Shown: positions 17,489 through 26,590, counted from the first letter of the stretch. The stretch is 64,000 nucleotides of DNA from Blastocatellia bacterium (GCA_016713405.1 JADJPF010000020.1:248001-312000); one strand, 5' to 3'. Notes: generated from the sequence alone by a model not told the origin. Program-made: numbers and translations.

Positions 17489-18643
17489 CTAAACAAATAG
17501 CTGAAAAACCTCATTAGAATAAAGTATTCCTTTACGTGTTAGCCGAAGATAACCGTCTTTTATTTCTAATAAGTTGTTTTCTATCATTTCTTTAAAGCTA
17601 TCTTGATAATTTGCCATTACATCAAATTGATAAGACTCTTGAAACTCTAACAAATTTACACCTTTTATTAAACGTAACCTAAGCATTAATGCTTCCCGAA
17701 CTCTTTCTTCTGTGTTTAATGCTATTTTTTCTGCCATAGCTTGACCAGTGCTATTAATATTGCTTATGTAAGTATTAGTTGATTGGACATTAAAATAGCG
17801 TTCTTGGTTGTGATAGGAATGTGCGCTTACACCTAAGCCATAGTAAGGAATATCTAACCAGTATTTTGTATTATGTCGGGAATAGAGCAGGGAATTATTT
17901 CTTTGTTTTGCAAAATTTGAAATTTCATAATGCAAATATCCATTAGTTGTTAAGGTATCAACTAAAGTTTCATACATTTCTGCTGCTAAATCTTCATCAG
18001 GCATTGCAAGTCTACCTGATTTAATTTGGGCTGAAAGCGTGGTTCCTGCTTTTATTTCTAGCAAATAAATAGATAAATGCTCAGGTTCTAAACTTATAGC
18101 CTCAGATAAATTATATTGCCATTCTTCAAGGCTTTGATTAGGTAAGCCTGCTATTAAATCTAAGCTAATATTGTTAAACCCTGCCTGGCGTAGCTTTTTA
18201 ACAGCTTGACTAGCTTGACTAGCGGAATGGTCACGCCCAATTTCTTTTAATTGCTTATCAATAAATGATTGAATACCAACACTAACGCGGTTAATCCCAA
18301 TTTTTTGATAGCTTTGTAAGTGATCTAAGTTAATATCAGCAGGGTTTACTTCTATGGTAATTTCTGAGTTTGGAGCAATGCTAAAATATTGATAACAATG
18401 TTCTAAAAGCTTAGTAATCCAACTAGGAGCAATTATTGAAGGTGTTCCACCACCAAAATAAATTGTGTCAATTTGACGTTCTTTGTTAGATAGACGATTA
18501 GAAAGAGCTTTTATTTCTAAAATTAGTGAATTTAAGTAACGTTCCGCTAGAAGATCCTCATAACCACCTGTAATAAAACTACAGTAAGTGCATTTAGAGT
18601 GACAAAATGGAATATGTAAATAAAGTCCAGCCATTAAGGACAT
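17489..18643 (-). CDS. hemW: HemW-type radical SAM protein (heme chaperone, HemN-like)
   Basis: Radical SAM protein of 384 residues. The cluster motif CHSKCTYC (CxxxCxxC) sits in YLHIPFCHSKCTYCSF near residue 13, followed by YFGGGTPSII, EVNPADI and VGIQSFIDKQLKEIGR. The short N-terminus and CxxxCxxC without the extra HemN cysteine indicate HemW, a heme-binding chaperone, rather than true coproporphyrinogen dehydrogenase. A C-terminal HemN domain is present (EERVREALMLRLRLIKGVNL). It lies directly after gatC (3-base gap). ATGs at 18643 and 18634 are both possible starts. Confidence 0.88.
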   Translation of the reverse strand: MSLMAGLYLHIPFCHSKCTYCSFITGGYEDLLAERYLNSLILEIKALSNRLSNKERQIDTIYFGGGTPSIIAPSWITKLLEHCYQYFSIAPNSEITIEVNPADINLDHLQSYQKIGINRVSVGIQSFIDKQLKEIGRDHSASQASQAVKKLRQAGFNNISLDLIAGLPNQSLEEWQYNLSEAISLEPEHLSIYLLEIKAGTTLSAQIKSGRLAMPDEDLAAEMYETLVDTLTTNGYLHYEISNFAKQRNNSLLYSRHNTKYWLDIPYYGLGVSAHSYHNQERYFNVQSTNTYISNINSTGQAMAEKIALNTEERVREALMLRLRLIKGVNLLEFQESYQFDVMANYQDSFKEMIENNLLEIKDGYLRLTRKGILYSNEVFQLFV

Positions 18644-18646
18644 AGA

Positions 18647-18943
18647 TTAACCAATCACTTTAGGCACCTTAAAATGTCCATCTTCACCATCAGGAGCATT
18701 TGCTAGAGCTAAAGTCTGTCCTAAAGATGGCACAAGTTTATCTTCACGCATTGAATAAGTACTATCACCAGAAAGAGTGCTGTGTGACATAGGTTCAACT
18801 CCTACAGTATCAAGCTGGTTAAGCTGTTCTATATAATCAACTATTGATGAAAGTTGACCAGTAAAACAATCTTTTTCTTCTTCAGTTAATGCTAAGTTAG
18901 CTAATGTAGCAATTTTTTCTACATCTTGTTTTGTAATAGACAT
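18647..18943 (-). CDS. gatC: Asp/Glu-tRNA amidotransferase subunit C
   Basis: Small subunit (98 residues) of GatCAB, which converts Glu-tRNA(Gln) and Asp-tRNA(Asn) to the amide forms. The pattern is diagnostic: [41 protein letters not shown] and the C-terminal [14 protein letters not shown]. gatA and gatB are not in this window, so the operon is split in this organism. AGAAT and a GGGAGAATA stretch precede the ATG. Confidence 0.92.
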   Translation of the reverse strand: MSITKQDVEKIATLANLALTEEEKDCFTGQLSSIVDYIEQLNQLDTVGVEPMSHSTLSGDSTYSMREDKLVPSLGQTLALANAPDGEDGHFKVPKVIG

Positions 18944-18972
18944 TATTTAATATTCTCCCAAGATTTTGTTAA

Positions 18973-19392
18973 CTAGTTTTGAGGTTTAATTTCTATTTGA
19001 CGTTGATTAGCTGTTGGGCAATAGATGTTTATTTGATAACTTCCAGTAATAGGAAATTTGCCTAGCTTTTCTCCCCACTCAATTACTACTACTGCATTTT
19101 GTGATAGCAGTTCATCTAATCCAATTCCCATTGCTGCATCTATACCATCAGGCAGACGATAAAGGTCTAAATGAATTAGCTGCATGCGTCCAAAGTGCTC
19201 ATTAACTAAGGTAAACGTCGGGCTGTTAACATCCTTTGGATCTATATCTAGCCCAGCCGCTAAACCTTTAGTAAATACAGTTTTTCCTGCTCCCAAATCG
19301 CCAGTTAAAATAAAAACTACAGATTTTTCTAAAGATTCGCCAATTGTGTAGCCAAGTTCAAAGGTTTCTTCAGCCGATTGGGTGAGAAATGT
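18973..19392 (-). CDS. tsaE: tRNA threonylcarbamoyladenosine biosynthesis ATPase TsaE, start codon not visible
   Basis: ATPase of the t6A37 tRNA-modification complex with TsaB and TsaD. Walker A GDLGAGKT, switch region NSPTFTLVNEH and Walker B-like HLDLYRLPDG with VIEWGEKL are all present. The open frame reaches upstream to a TAG at 19404-19402 and reads TFLTQSAEETFELGYTIGES before the Walker motif, which matches TsaE N-termini. Yet it contains no ATG, GTG or TTG before the Walker motif, and the TTG at 19296 lies inside it. The gene overlaps the end of the upstream nnr gene (stop 19370), an arrangement also known from E. coli. Either a rare start (ATT) or a base error is needed. Confidence 0.82.
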   Translation of the reverse strand, partial: TFLTQSAEETFELGYTIGESLEKSVVFILTGDLGAGKTVFTKGLAAGLDIDPKDVNSPTFTLVNEHFGRMQLIHLDLYRLPDGIDAAMGIGLDELLSQNAVVVIEWGEKLGKFPITGSYQINIYCPTANQRQIEIKPQN

Positions 19393-20983
19393 TCTGCTTT
19401 TCTAACCTACCTCCTAAAGAAATTATTGCTTGAGATAAATTTTTAGTTATATCTGAAGCTATTAAACTTCGTTGTCCTAAGCTTTGAGCCGCTAAATCTC
19501 CAGATAAGCCATGCAAATAAACCCCAGCAATTGTTGACATTAATGCTTGATTTGGGGCTTGAGCTAAAAGTCCAGCAATAATACCTGTTAAAACATCCCC
19601 AGATCCAGCCGTTGCCATTCCTGCATTAGCCGTAGGATTAATATATACCTCTCCATCAGGTGCAGCAATCAGGCTATGCTCGCCTTTTAATACCACTATT
19701 ATTTGTTGTTCTTTAGCAAATTTGCGTACTAAATTAATTCGGTCTGTGCTAATTTCACTAGTAGTTAAACTTAATAGTCTTGCCAATTCACCAGGATGAG
19801 GAGTAATAACAATTGGTTTTTGCTGAGAACCTATTAAATTTTTAGGCCAAGGGGCAAGGGAATTTAACCCATCAGCATCAATTACTAATGGACAAGGTCT
19901 TTGTAAAACTAAATTATAGAGTAGATTGCGAGAATCTTCGCTAACTCCAAGACCAGGGCCTATAGCAATTAACTGCTTTTTATCAGCTAATTCTAAAATT
20001 TTGGTCAAACTTTGCTCAGAAATTAATCCCTGGGAGTTTTCTGTAACTCCTTCTGTCATAATTTCTAAAGCAATATTGCTAGATAAAGCTTGTTGACAAG
20101 ACTCAGGTACAACCAAAGTAACTAGCCCTGCCCCAGCACGTAATACCGCTTCAGCCGTAAGACCAGCAGCCCCAATTTTACCTCGTCCCCCAGCAATTAC
20201 TAAAACATGTCCAAGACTATTTTTAAATACCCCATTAGCACGATGAGTGCTTGTAAGAAAATTAGTTATTTCTTTTTCTTCTACTAAATTAAGTTGTGAA
20301 CCACAACCGTTTATTAAACTATCTGGTGAGCCAATAGGCACAATAACCAACTCACCATTATAGTATTTTGCAGGTGGTAAAATATTGGCTACTTTTGGAG
20401 CCGTCATAGTTGTTGTTAAAGAAGCTTTTATTGTTGGCCCGATAATATTTTCTTTGTCTGCACTAAGTCCAGAGGGAATATCAATTGCAACAATTGGCTT
20501 TTGAGTTTGGTTAAGTTTTTCTACTAGTGTCTGAAAAATTCCTGTTAATGGTCGTGATGCTCCTGTTCCAAAAAGAGCGTCTATGTATATGTCACAAAAT
20601 GAGTTAAAACTATTTTCAAGATCTTCAATAGCTAAAACCTCTTTATAAGATAATTTAGGATTTTCTACAGTAGCTAATTGTTTTATAGCATTAAAGTTGA
20701 TGTAAGCATCCCCTTTAGTTTCTTCTAATTTACTAAAAAGAAAAAGCTCAACAGTTGCTCCTTGTAACCATAGATGTCTTGCTACTACGGCCCCATCTCC
20801 ACCATTATTTCCTCGTCCACAAAAGATTTTTACTCGTTTTTCTGAAATAGGATTAAATTTATTAGCTATTGCTACTACCGCCCCAACGCCAGCAGTTTCC
20901 ATTAAAGTTAAACCTAAAACGCCAAACTGCTCTGTAGTAAGGCGATCAACTTGTTGCATTTGGGATGCTGTTAAAACCTTCAT
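19370..20983 (-). CDS. nnr: Bifunctional NAD(P)HX epimerase / ADP-dependent NAD(P)HX dehydratase
   Basis: Metabolite-repair enzyme that epimerises and dehydrates hydrated NADH/NADPH. The N-terminal YjeF_N domain (to about residue 215) contains MKVLTASQMQQVDRLT, FCGRGNNGGDGAVVAR and DIPSGLSAD. The C-terminal ribokinase-like domain contains GHVLVIAGGRGKIGAAGLTA, IGPGLGV, ITPHPGELARLL and the catalytic NAGMATAGSGDVLTGI. I prefer the ATG at 20983 because MKVLTASQM is the normal family N-terminus. An ATG at 21022 would add 13 residues. The length of about 537 residues is normal. It overlaps tsaE at the 3' end. Confidence 0.9.
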   Translation of the reverse strand: MKVLTASQMQQVDRLTTEQFGVLGLTLMETAGVGAVVAIANKFNPISEKRVKIFCGRGNNGGDGAVVARHLWLQGATVELFLFSKLEETKGDAYINFNAIKQLATVENPKLSYKEVLAIEDLENSFNSFCDIYIDALFGTGASRPLTGIFQTLVEKLNQTQKPIVAIDIPSGLSADKENIIGPTIKASLTTTMTAPKVANILPPAKYYNGELVIVPIGSPDSLINGCGSQLNLVEEKEITNFLTSTHRANGVFKNSLGHVLVIAGGRGKIGAAGLTAEAVLRAGAGLVTLVVPESCQQALSSNIALEIMTEGVTENSQGLISEQSLTKILELADKKQLIAIGPGLGVSEDSRNLLYNLVLQRPCPLVIDADGLNSLAPWPKNLIGSQQKPIVITPHPGELARLLSLTTSEISTDRINLVRKFAKEQQIIVVLKGEHSLIAAPDGEVYINPTANAGMATAGSGDVLTGIIAGLLAQAPNQALMSTIAGVYLHGLSGDLAAQSLGQRSLIASDITKNLSQAIISLGGRLEKQNISHPIG

Positions 20984-21022
20984 AATAGTGAAGATAATAA
21001 AAGATCGGTCAATGGCTGTCAA

Positions 21023-21388
21023 AATTAGCTTGCAAGTTACTTGTCTATAGTTAACAAAAATTATTTTTAATTATTGCCAATTATCTATAAAACAAGTAGT
21101 TATATAGTTTATATCTAGGTGATAGAGTAAGTAAAATATCTATTATACTTTAAGGATTTTCTTGAAACAGTGTCTAACTATTAGTCTTTAATGAAAGTTA
21201 ATTGGGAAAAAGACTTTTCAAATTGTGGTAAGTTAAAGTAGTATTCGGATTTCCTTTGGAAGTTTGTCTAATTATTCTGAAGTTAAAGCCCAGGAAAATG
21301 TTGGAAAAATCTACTCGACAAAGAAAAGCTTTTATTGTAGCATTCGGATTTCGCCCAAAAGCTTAAAGTTGTTTGATACTTTCCTATT
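21023..21388. other. Intergenic region upstream of the tRNA-tuf operon, 366 bases
   Basis: No gene is seen. It must carry the promoter of the tRNA-Thr/Tyr/Gly/Thr-tuf transcript and that of nnr in the other direction. The 16-base element GTAG(T/C)ATTCGGATTTC occurs twice, at 21238-21253 and 21337-21352 (15 of 16 identical, 99 bases apart, same strand). A GATACT hexamer about 15 bases before the first tRNA could be a -10 box, but no clear -35 box goes with it. Confidence 0.4.
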
Positions 21389-21461
21389 GCCGGTGTAGCT
21401 CAGTTGGTAGAGCATCTGATTTGTAATCAGAGGGTCGCGGGTTCAAGTCCCTTCACCGGCT
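21389..21461 (+). tRNA. tRNA-Thr (anticodon UGU)
   Basis: A 73-base cloverleaf: acceptor GCCGGTG pairs with CACCGGC, discriminator T, anticodon stem TCTGA/TCAGA with loop TTTGTAA giving anticodon TGT. One mismatch in the T stem (C50 opposite T64). CCA is not encoded. First of four tRNAs before tuf. Confidence 0.95.
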
Positions 21462-21480
21462 TTAATCTATAAAATTAGTT

Positions 21481-21564
21481 GCAGGGGTGGCCGAGCGGTT
21501 AATGGCACCAGACTGTAAATCTGGCACGCAACGCGTTACGAAGGTTCGAATCCTTCCCCCTGCA
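21481..21564 (+). tRNA. tRNA-Tyr (anticodon GUA)
   Basis: An 84-base class II tRNA with a long variable arm (GCACGCAACGCGTTACG region), acceptor GCAGGGG/CCCCTGC, discriminator A and anticodon loop CTGTAAA giving GTA. CCA not encoded. Confidence 0.95.
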
Positions 21565-21596
21565 TTTGTTCGGCTCTTTAAAAATTAAAGTTTTAT

Positions 21597-21669
21597 GCGG
21601 GTGTAGCTCAGTCGGTAGAGCATCAGCCTTCCAAGCTGAGGGTCGCGGGTTCAAGTCTCGTCGCCCGCT
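21597..21669 (+). tRNA. tRNA-Gly (anticodon UCC)
   Basis: A 73-base cloverleaf: acceptor GCGGGTG/CGCCCGC with a wobble pair, anticodon stem TCAGC/GCTGA and loop CTTCCAA giving TCC. The T arm TCGCGGGTTCAAGT is almost the same as in the upstream tRNA-Thr. Confidence 0.95.
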
Positions 21670-21741
21670 TTTATAAAATAATGAAAATTTATCTTAAAGG
21701 TAAATTTTGTGGCAGTAAAAATTTAGATATCTTCACATTAT

Positions 21742-21814
<73 letters not shown>

Positions 21815-21875
21815 TTAAGTTTATTTCATCATCATTAAAAATTAAAATATCTTAATATAAGAGGAATACTTAACA

Positions 21876-23061
21876 ATGGCAAAAGAGAAATTTGATCGAA
21901 GTAAACCGCACGTAAACGTAGGAACAATAGGACACGTAGATCACGGAAAAACAACATTAACAGCAGCAATAACAAAAGTATTAGCAAAGAAAAATCCAAA
22001 AATAGCAGTGAGAGCGTTTGATTCAATAGATAACGCACCAGAGGAAAAAGCGAGAGGAATCACAATTGCAACAGCACACGTAGAATATGAAACAGCAAAT
22101 AGACATTATGCCCACGTAGATTGCCCAGGACATGCTGACTATGTAAAAAACATAATAACTGGAGCAGCACAAATGGATGGAGCTATTCTGGTTGTTGCAG
22201 CGACTGACGGGCCAATGCCACAAACTAGAGAACATATTCTCCTTGCTCGCCAAGTAGGTGTTCCTGCTATGGTTGTTTTTATGAATAAAGTTGATGCGGT
22301 TGATGACCTGAACTCCTTGACTTAGTTGAACTTGAAGTTAGAGAACTTCTTTCTTCTTATGATTTTCCAGGTGATGATATTCCAGTAATTCGTGGTTCTG
22401 CTTTAGGTGGATTAAATAGCGATCCTAAATGGGAAAGTACAATTGAAGAATTAATGGCATCAGTTGATTCTTATATTCCAACTCCTCAACGCCAAACTGA
22501 TAAACCTTTCTTAATGCCTGTTGAAGATGTTTTCTCAATAGCAGGAAGAGGAACAGTTACTACAGGTAGAGTAGAGAGAGGAATAGTAAAAACAAGTGAA
22601 CAAGTAGAAATTGTAGGAATAAAAGACACTCGTACAACAGTAGTAACAGGCGTAGAAATGTTTAAGAAGTTGTTGGATGAAGGAAGAGCAGGAGACAACG
22701 TAGGGTTACTATTAAGAGGTGTGGATAGAAAGAAATAGAAAGAGGACAAGTAATAGCTAAGCCTGGAACAATAAAGCCTCATACTAGATTCAAAGCGGAA
22801 GTATATGTATTGACCAAAGAAGAAGGTGGAAGACATACTCCATTTTTACAGGATATAGACCACAATTTTACTTTCGTACAACAGATGTAACAGGTGTAGC
22901 AGATTTACCAACAGGAGTTGAAATGGTTATGCCCAGGTGATAACATTGCTATTGAAGTTACTTTAATTACTCCTATTGCTATGGAAAAAGGTCTTCGTTT
23001 TGCCATTCGTGAAGGTGGTAGAACTGTTGGGGCTGGTACTATCTCTGAAATTATTGAGTAG
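21876..23061 (+). CDS. tuf: Elongation factor Tu, broken by four single-base indels
   Basis: GTPase that brings aminoacyl-tRNA to the ribosome. GTP motifs are intact: GHVDHGKTT, the switch I region [21 protein letters not shown] and MNKVDAVDD. The frame breaks four times: one base missing near CC at 22307-22308, one A missing at 22733-22735, one T missing in the run 22843-22847, and one extra C at 22932-22934. Correcting these gives exactly 395 residues ending [11 protein letters not shown], the normal EF-Tu length, so function is probably intact and the breaks are sequence errors. Synonymous codon choice changes along the gene: A-ending at 21876-22170 and 22530-22920, T-ending between and after. 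This suggests recombination or misassembly between two tuf copies. Confidence 0.92.
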
Positions 23062-23107
23062 TTTTTCTTTATGCTGAATGTGGAAGATTTTAGGTAGGTA
23101 AAAATTT

Positions 23108-23260
23108 ATGCCAAGAGATAACATTATTTTACAGTGTGGTGATTGCAAAAACCGTAACTACACTACAACCAAAAACAAAAAGAAAACTACAGGTCGTTTA
23201 GAATTTTCTAAATTCTGTCGTTTTTGTCGTAAACATACAGCACATAAAGAGACAAAATAA
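23108..23260 (+). CDS. rpmG: 50S ribosomal protein L33
   Basis: A 50-residue protein reading [18 protein letters not shown] at the start and [14 protein letters not shown] at the end. Both CxxC pairs of the zinc-binding L33 type are kept (CGDC and CRFC). The start has a GGTAGG purine stretch about 10 bases upstream. Its position between tuf and tRNA-Trp-secE is the standard bacterial arrangement. Confidence 0.93.
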   Translation: MPRDNIILQCGDCKNRNYTTTKNKKKTTGRLEFSKFCRFCRKHTAHKETK

Positions 23261-23282
23261 ACTCTTTAGTTTAAGAATCCCT

Positions 23283-23355
23283 AGGGGTGTAGCTCAATTG
23301 GCAGAGTGGCGGTCTCCAAAACCGTAGGTTGGGGGTTCGATCCCCTCCACCCCTG
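23283..23355 (+). tRNA. tRNA-Trp (anticodon CCA)
   Basis: A 73-base cloverleaf: acceptor AGGGGTG/CACCCCT, discriminator G, anticodon stem GCGGT/ACCGT and loop CTCCAAA giving CCA. It lies between rpmG and secE, a conserved location. CCA is not encoded. Confidence 0.95.
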
Positions 23356-23408
23356 CTACTGATTTAGTTTCCTAACTCAATCAGTAAAACTTTAAGAGGT
23401 ATTAAACA

Positions 23409-23651
23409 ATGAGTGAAGTGACAGAAGTCACCAGTCCAAAACCAGAACCTTCTGGTAAAGTGGAACAAGTTAAGCAGTTTTATACAGATGTACAAACTGA
23501 ACTAAAAAAAGTTTCTTGGCCGTCGCGCCAGGAAGTTTATAACACTACAGTAATAGTATTAATAGCTGTGTTCTTTTTTGGGTTTTTCTTGTGGGGATCA
23601 GACTATATTATAAGTTTAGTTTTCAAATTTTTAACAGATCTCTTAACATAA
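23409..23651 (+). CDS. secE: Preprotein translocase subunit SecE
   Basis: An 80-residue, single-span SecE of the short type, part of the SecYEG inner-membrane channel. The conserved amphipathic segment FYTDVQTELKKVSWPSRQEV is followed by one membrane helix (TVIVLIAVFFFGFFLWG). The first 25 residues are a variable Pro/Glu-rich tail. AAGAGGT precedes the ATG by about 9 bases. Next gene is nusG. Confidence 0.95.
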   Translation: MSEVTEVTSPKPEPSGKVEQVKQFYTDVQTELKKVSWPSRQEVYNTTVIVLIAVFFFGFFLWGSDYIISLVFKFLTDLLT

Positions 23652-23723
23652 GGTAAAATACCTGCCATTTCCATCCTAAGCAAAAGATAAACAGCGATTG
23701 TAAAAATGATAGAGTGGTAAATA

Positions 23724-24284
23724 ATGCCAAAAAAATGGTTTATTATTCATACATATTCTGGATTTGAAAGAAAAGTCAAAGAAAGTCTTGATAATCGAAT
23801 TAAGGCTTACACAATGGATGATGAGATAGTTCAAGTTCTTGTCCCAGAAGAAACCGTTGTGGAAATGCGTGGCAATAAAAAAGTAGAAACAAAAAGACTG
23901 ATTTTTCCAGGATATGTTTTAGTAGAAATAGAATGTGATGAAAAAGGAGAGATGTCAGATAAGGCATGGCATACAGTTAAAAGCACTCCTAAGGTGACAA
24001 GTTTTGTAGGTGGGCAAAAACCAACACCACTTACTGAACAAGAAGTAGACCAAATAGTTCATCATGTTACTGAAGCAGCAGAAAAACCCAAACCAAAATT
24101 TACTTTTAGCTCTGGTGAAACGGTTCGTATAATAGACGGGCCATTTACTAGTTTTACTGGGATTGTTGAAGAAGTAAATGGAGACAAAAATACTCTAAAA
24201 GTTATGGTTACTATTTTTGGGCGTGCTACTCCAGTAGAATTAGATTTTCTTCAAGTGGAAAAACATACATTTACAGAAGAATAA
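23724..24284 (+). CDS. nusG: Transcription termination/antitermination protein NusG
   Basis: A 186-residue NusG that binds the RNA polymerase clamp and couples it to Rho or the ribosome. The NGN domain is at residues 1-110 ([40 protein letters not shown] and [17 protein letters not shown]), and the KOW domain at about 130-186 ([21 protein letters not shown], ending [16 protein letters not shown]). The sizes and order are standard. Confidence 0.96.
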   Translation: MPKKWFIIHTYSGFERKVKESLDNRIKAYTMDDEIVQVLVPEETVVEMRGNKKVETKRLIFPGYVLVEIECDEKGEMSDKAWHTVKSTPKVTSFVGGQKPTPLTEQEVDQIVHHVTEAAEKPKPKFTFSSGETVRIIDGPFTSFTGIVEEVNGDKNTLKVMVTIFGRATPVELDFLQVEKHTFTEE

Positions 24285-24357
24285 TATAAGGTAAATTGCC
24301 TAAAGCTTAGTTTTAGATGGTTTATAACTCTCTAGTTATAAAAATTTTGAGGAAAAT

Positions 24358-24780
24358 ATGAAAAAAATTACCGCTTATGTGAAATTGCAGGTTCCAGCAG
24401 GAAAAGCTAATCCAGCACCACCTATTGGCCCGGCCCTGGGTCAACATGGTGTAAACATTATGGAATTTTGTAAGCAGTTCAATGCTAGAACGGCTCAAAT
24501 GGGTGATATTAATATTCCTGTTGTCATCACTATATACTCGGATCGTTCTTTTACTTTTATAACAAAAACACCTCCAGCCGCAGACCTAATTAAGAAAACA
24601 CTTGGTTTATCTAAAGGTTCTGCAAAACCAAATCGTGACAAAGTAGGAAAAATTTCTCGTAGTCAAATAAAAGAAATTGCTGAAACAAAATTACCTGATC
24701 TTAACTGTACAGATGTTAATTCTGCAATGAGAACAATAGAAGGTACAGCAAAAAGCTTAGGTTTAGAGATAGTAGACTAA
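24358..24780 (+). CDS. rplK: 50S ribosomal protein L11
   Basis: A 140-residue L11 of the GTPase-associated centre. The N-terminal domain has [20 protein letters not shown] and [15 protein letters not shown], and the C-terminal rRNA-binding domain has [13 protein letters not shown] and the [20 protein letters not shown] ending. TTGAGGAAAAT precedes the ATG. First gene of the rplKAJL group. Confidence 0.96.
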   Translation: MKKITAYVKLQVPAGKANPAPPIGPALGQHGVNIMEFCKQFNARTAQMGDINIPVVITIYSDRSFTFITKTPPAADLIKKTLGLSKGSAKPNRDKVGKISRSQIKEIAETKLPDLNCTDVNSAMRTIEGTAKSLGLEIVD

Positions 24781-24861
24781 TGTAGTAAGCCAAGGGGCTT
24801 ATGAATGTCGGTGAGGGAGGTAAAAAGCTGTTACCGTATTTACCTCACTTTAAGGAGTAAA

Positions 24862-25551
24862 ATGTCAAAAGACGGAAAAAAGTATAAACAAGCTCTTACT
24901 CAAATTGATGTGCAAAAAGCTTATGCTTTAGCAGAAGGTTTATCTTTAGCTAAAAAAGTTGCTTTTGCAAAATTTGATGAGACACTTGAAGTTACTATGG
25001 TTCTAGGGGTTGACCCTCGCAAAGCAGATCAAATGGTAAGAGGAACAGTTGTACTTCCTCATGGCCTTGGTAAATCAAAAAGAGTTTGTGTTATTGCTAG
25101 CGGAGATAAACAAAAAGAAGCCAGAGAAGCAGGTGCTGATGTAGTTGGTGGAGAAGAACTAGTTGCCAAAATTAAGGAAGGTTGGCTAGATTTTGATGCC
25201 GTTATTGCTACACCAGATGTAATGAAAGTAGTTGGTACTTTAGGAAAAATACTTGGCCCTAGAGGTTTAATGCCAAATCCTAAAACAGGGACAGTTACTT
25301 TTGATGTGACTAAAGCTATTACAGAAACAAAAGCTGGTAAAGTAGAGTTTCGTGTAGATAAAACAGGTGTAATACATGTTCCTGTAGGCAAAGTTTCATT
25401 TGCAGAAGAAAAAATCTATGAAAATGCTAAAGTCTTAGTAGATGCTGTAGTAAAGGCTAAACCACAAACTAGTAAAGGCCGATATGTAAAAGGTGTTTAC
25501 GTTGGTACTACAATGGGCCCAGGCATAAAAATTGATAGTAGCGGTTTATAG
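24862..25551 (+). CDS. rplA: 50S ribosomal protein L1
   Basis: A 229-residue L1 of the ribosomal stalk. The start is the ATG at 24862, preceded by TAAGGAG with a 6-base spacer and giving [12 protein letters not shown]; an upstream in-frame start at 24805 has no ribosome site. Conserved parts: [52 protein letters not shown] and MPNPKTGTV. In many bacteria L1 represses its own operon by binding the mRNA; no such leader is recognised here. Confidence 0.95.
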   Translation: MSKDGKKYKQALTQIDVQKAYALAEGLSLAKKVAFAKFDETLEVTMVLGVDPRKADQMVRGTVVLPHGLGKSKRVCVIASGDKQKEAREAGADVVGGEELVAKIKEGWLDFDAVIATPDVMKVVGTLGKILGPRGLMPNPKTGTVTFDVTKAITETKAGKVEFRVDKTGVIHVPVGKVSFAEEKIYENAKVLVDAVVKAKPQTSKGRYVKGVYVGTTMGPGIKIDSSGL

Positions 25552-25572
25552 TTACAGTTAGGAGATTTTTCA

Positions 25573-26091
25573 ATGGATAAAAAAGGTAAACAAGAAGAAT
25601 TAGATATTCTAAAAGCGGATTTTAATAAAGCTAATAATGTTTTTTTGGTGAACTTCCAAGGACTAACTGTAGCTAACGACACAGTTTTACGTAGTGAAAT
25701 GCGTAAAAACAATGTTAAATACAAAGTTGTTAAAAACACTTTAGCCCAAAAAGCAGCTATTGGAACTGCAATGGATGCACTAAATAAAAACTTTACCGGG
25801 CCAACGGCAATAGCAGTTTTTGATGATCCTGTCACATTAGCAAAACTTGTTTCAAAGTTTGCTAAAGACTATGCTCAATTTAGTTTTAAGGCTGGTATTG
25901 TAGAGGGTCGTGCTATTGATGTTAAAGATTTAGAAGCTTTAGTAAATATGCCTTCTAAAGAACAATTGCTCTCAAAACTTATGTTTTTAATTAACTCTGG
26001 AGCACAGCGAATTGCTAGTGCTACTTCTGGAGTAGCTCGTAATTTGGCTGTGGTGATGGGCCAGATTCGTGATCAAAAAGAATCTCAATAA
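25573..26091 (+). CDS. rplJ: 50S ribosomal protein L10
   Basis: A 172-residue L10, base of the L7/L12 stalk. The N-terminal domain has NVFLVNFQGLTVANDTVLR and RKNNVKYKVVKNTLAQKA, and the C-terminal helix that docks L7/L12 dimers is ALVNMPSKEQLLSKLMFLIN onward. AGGAGAT lies 8 bases before the ATG. Only 21 bases separate it from rplA, so no long L10 leader is present upstream. Confidence 0.95.
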   Translation: MDKKGKQEELDILKADFNKANNVFLVNFQGLTVANDTVLRSEMRKNNVKYKVVKNTLAQKAAIGTAMDALNKNFTGPTAIAVFDDPVTLAKLVSKFAKDYAQFSFKAGIVEGRAIDVKDLEALVNMPSKEQLLSKLMFLINSGAQRIASATSGVARNLAVVMGQIRDQKESQ

Positions 26092-26168
26092 ATTAAATTA
26101 ATTATATCCGAGTCTGGCTTTAACTAATAAAAATTTGCCTGACCGGTTTCCAAGGAGGATTTTTATTC

Positions 26169-26552
26169 ATGGCGTCAGAAAAATTGCAAGGAATTTTAGA
26201 TCAAGTTAAAAGTTTAACCCTTTTAGAAGCTGCTGAATTAGTCAAAATGATGGAAGAAGCTTTTGGTGTTTCAGCCGCTGCTGCTGCTGTTGCTGCTGCT
26301 CCTGCTGCTGCTGCTGAGGCTGCTCCTGTAGTTGAAGAGAAGACAGAATTTGATGTAGTCTTAGCTAGCATTGGTGCAAATAAAATCAATGTTATCAAAG
26401 TAGTACGTGAAATTACTTCTTTAGGCTTAAAAGAAGCTAAAGATTTAGTTGAAGCTGCTCCTAAAGCTGTTAAAGAAGCTGTTTCTAAAGATGAAGCAGA
26501 AGCTATCAAAAAGAACTTAGCCGAATCTGGGGCAACAGTTGAGATTAAGTAG
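26169..26552 (+). CDS. rplL: 50S ribosomal protein L7/L12
   Basis: A 127-residue L7/L12. N-terminal dimerisation domain ([20 protein letters not shown]), Ala-rich hinge ([18 protein letters not shown]) and C-terminal factor-binding domain ([20 protein letters not shown] and [20 protein letters not shown]). A strong AAGGAGG site lies 8 bases before the ATG, as expected for a protein made in fourfold excess. The following gap holds several hairpins before rpoB. Confidence 0.96.
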   Translation: MASEKLQGILDQVKSLTLLEAAELVKMMEEAFGVSAAAAAVAAAPAAAAEAAPVVEEKTEFDVVLASIGANKINVIKVVREITSLGLKEAKDLVEAAPKAVKEAVSKDEAEAIKKNLAESGATVEIK

Positions 26553-26555
26553 TTT

Positions 26556-26590
26556 ATTTTAGTCAGTGAGCTACTTTCACTGACTAAAAT
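26556..26590 (+). terminator. Attenuator-like hairpin after rplL
   Basis: A perfect 14-base stem ATTTTAGTCAGTGA / TCACTGACTAAAAT with a 7-base loop begins four bases after the rplL stop. It is followed by CTAATAACTTTTCTTC, a weak T-tract. In E. coli a partial terminator at the same place lowers rpoBC relative to ribosomal protein transcription; the same role is likely here (inference). Confidence 0.7.

Noticed and set aside
19294..19296. TTG at 19296 as start of TsaE
   Set aside because: It lies within the Walker A motif (GDLGAGKT); starting there would remove the first beta strand and half the P-loop.
25059..26509. Several long minus-strand open frames opposite rplA, rplJ and rplL
   Set aside because: They are antisense shadows produced by the codon bias of the ribosomal protein genes; no ribosome sites or family resemblance.
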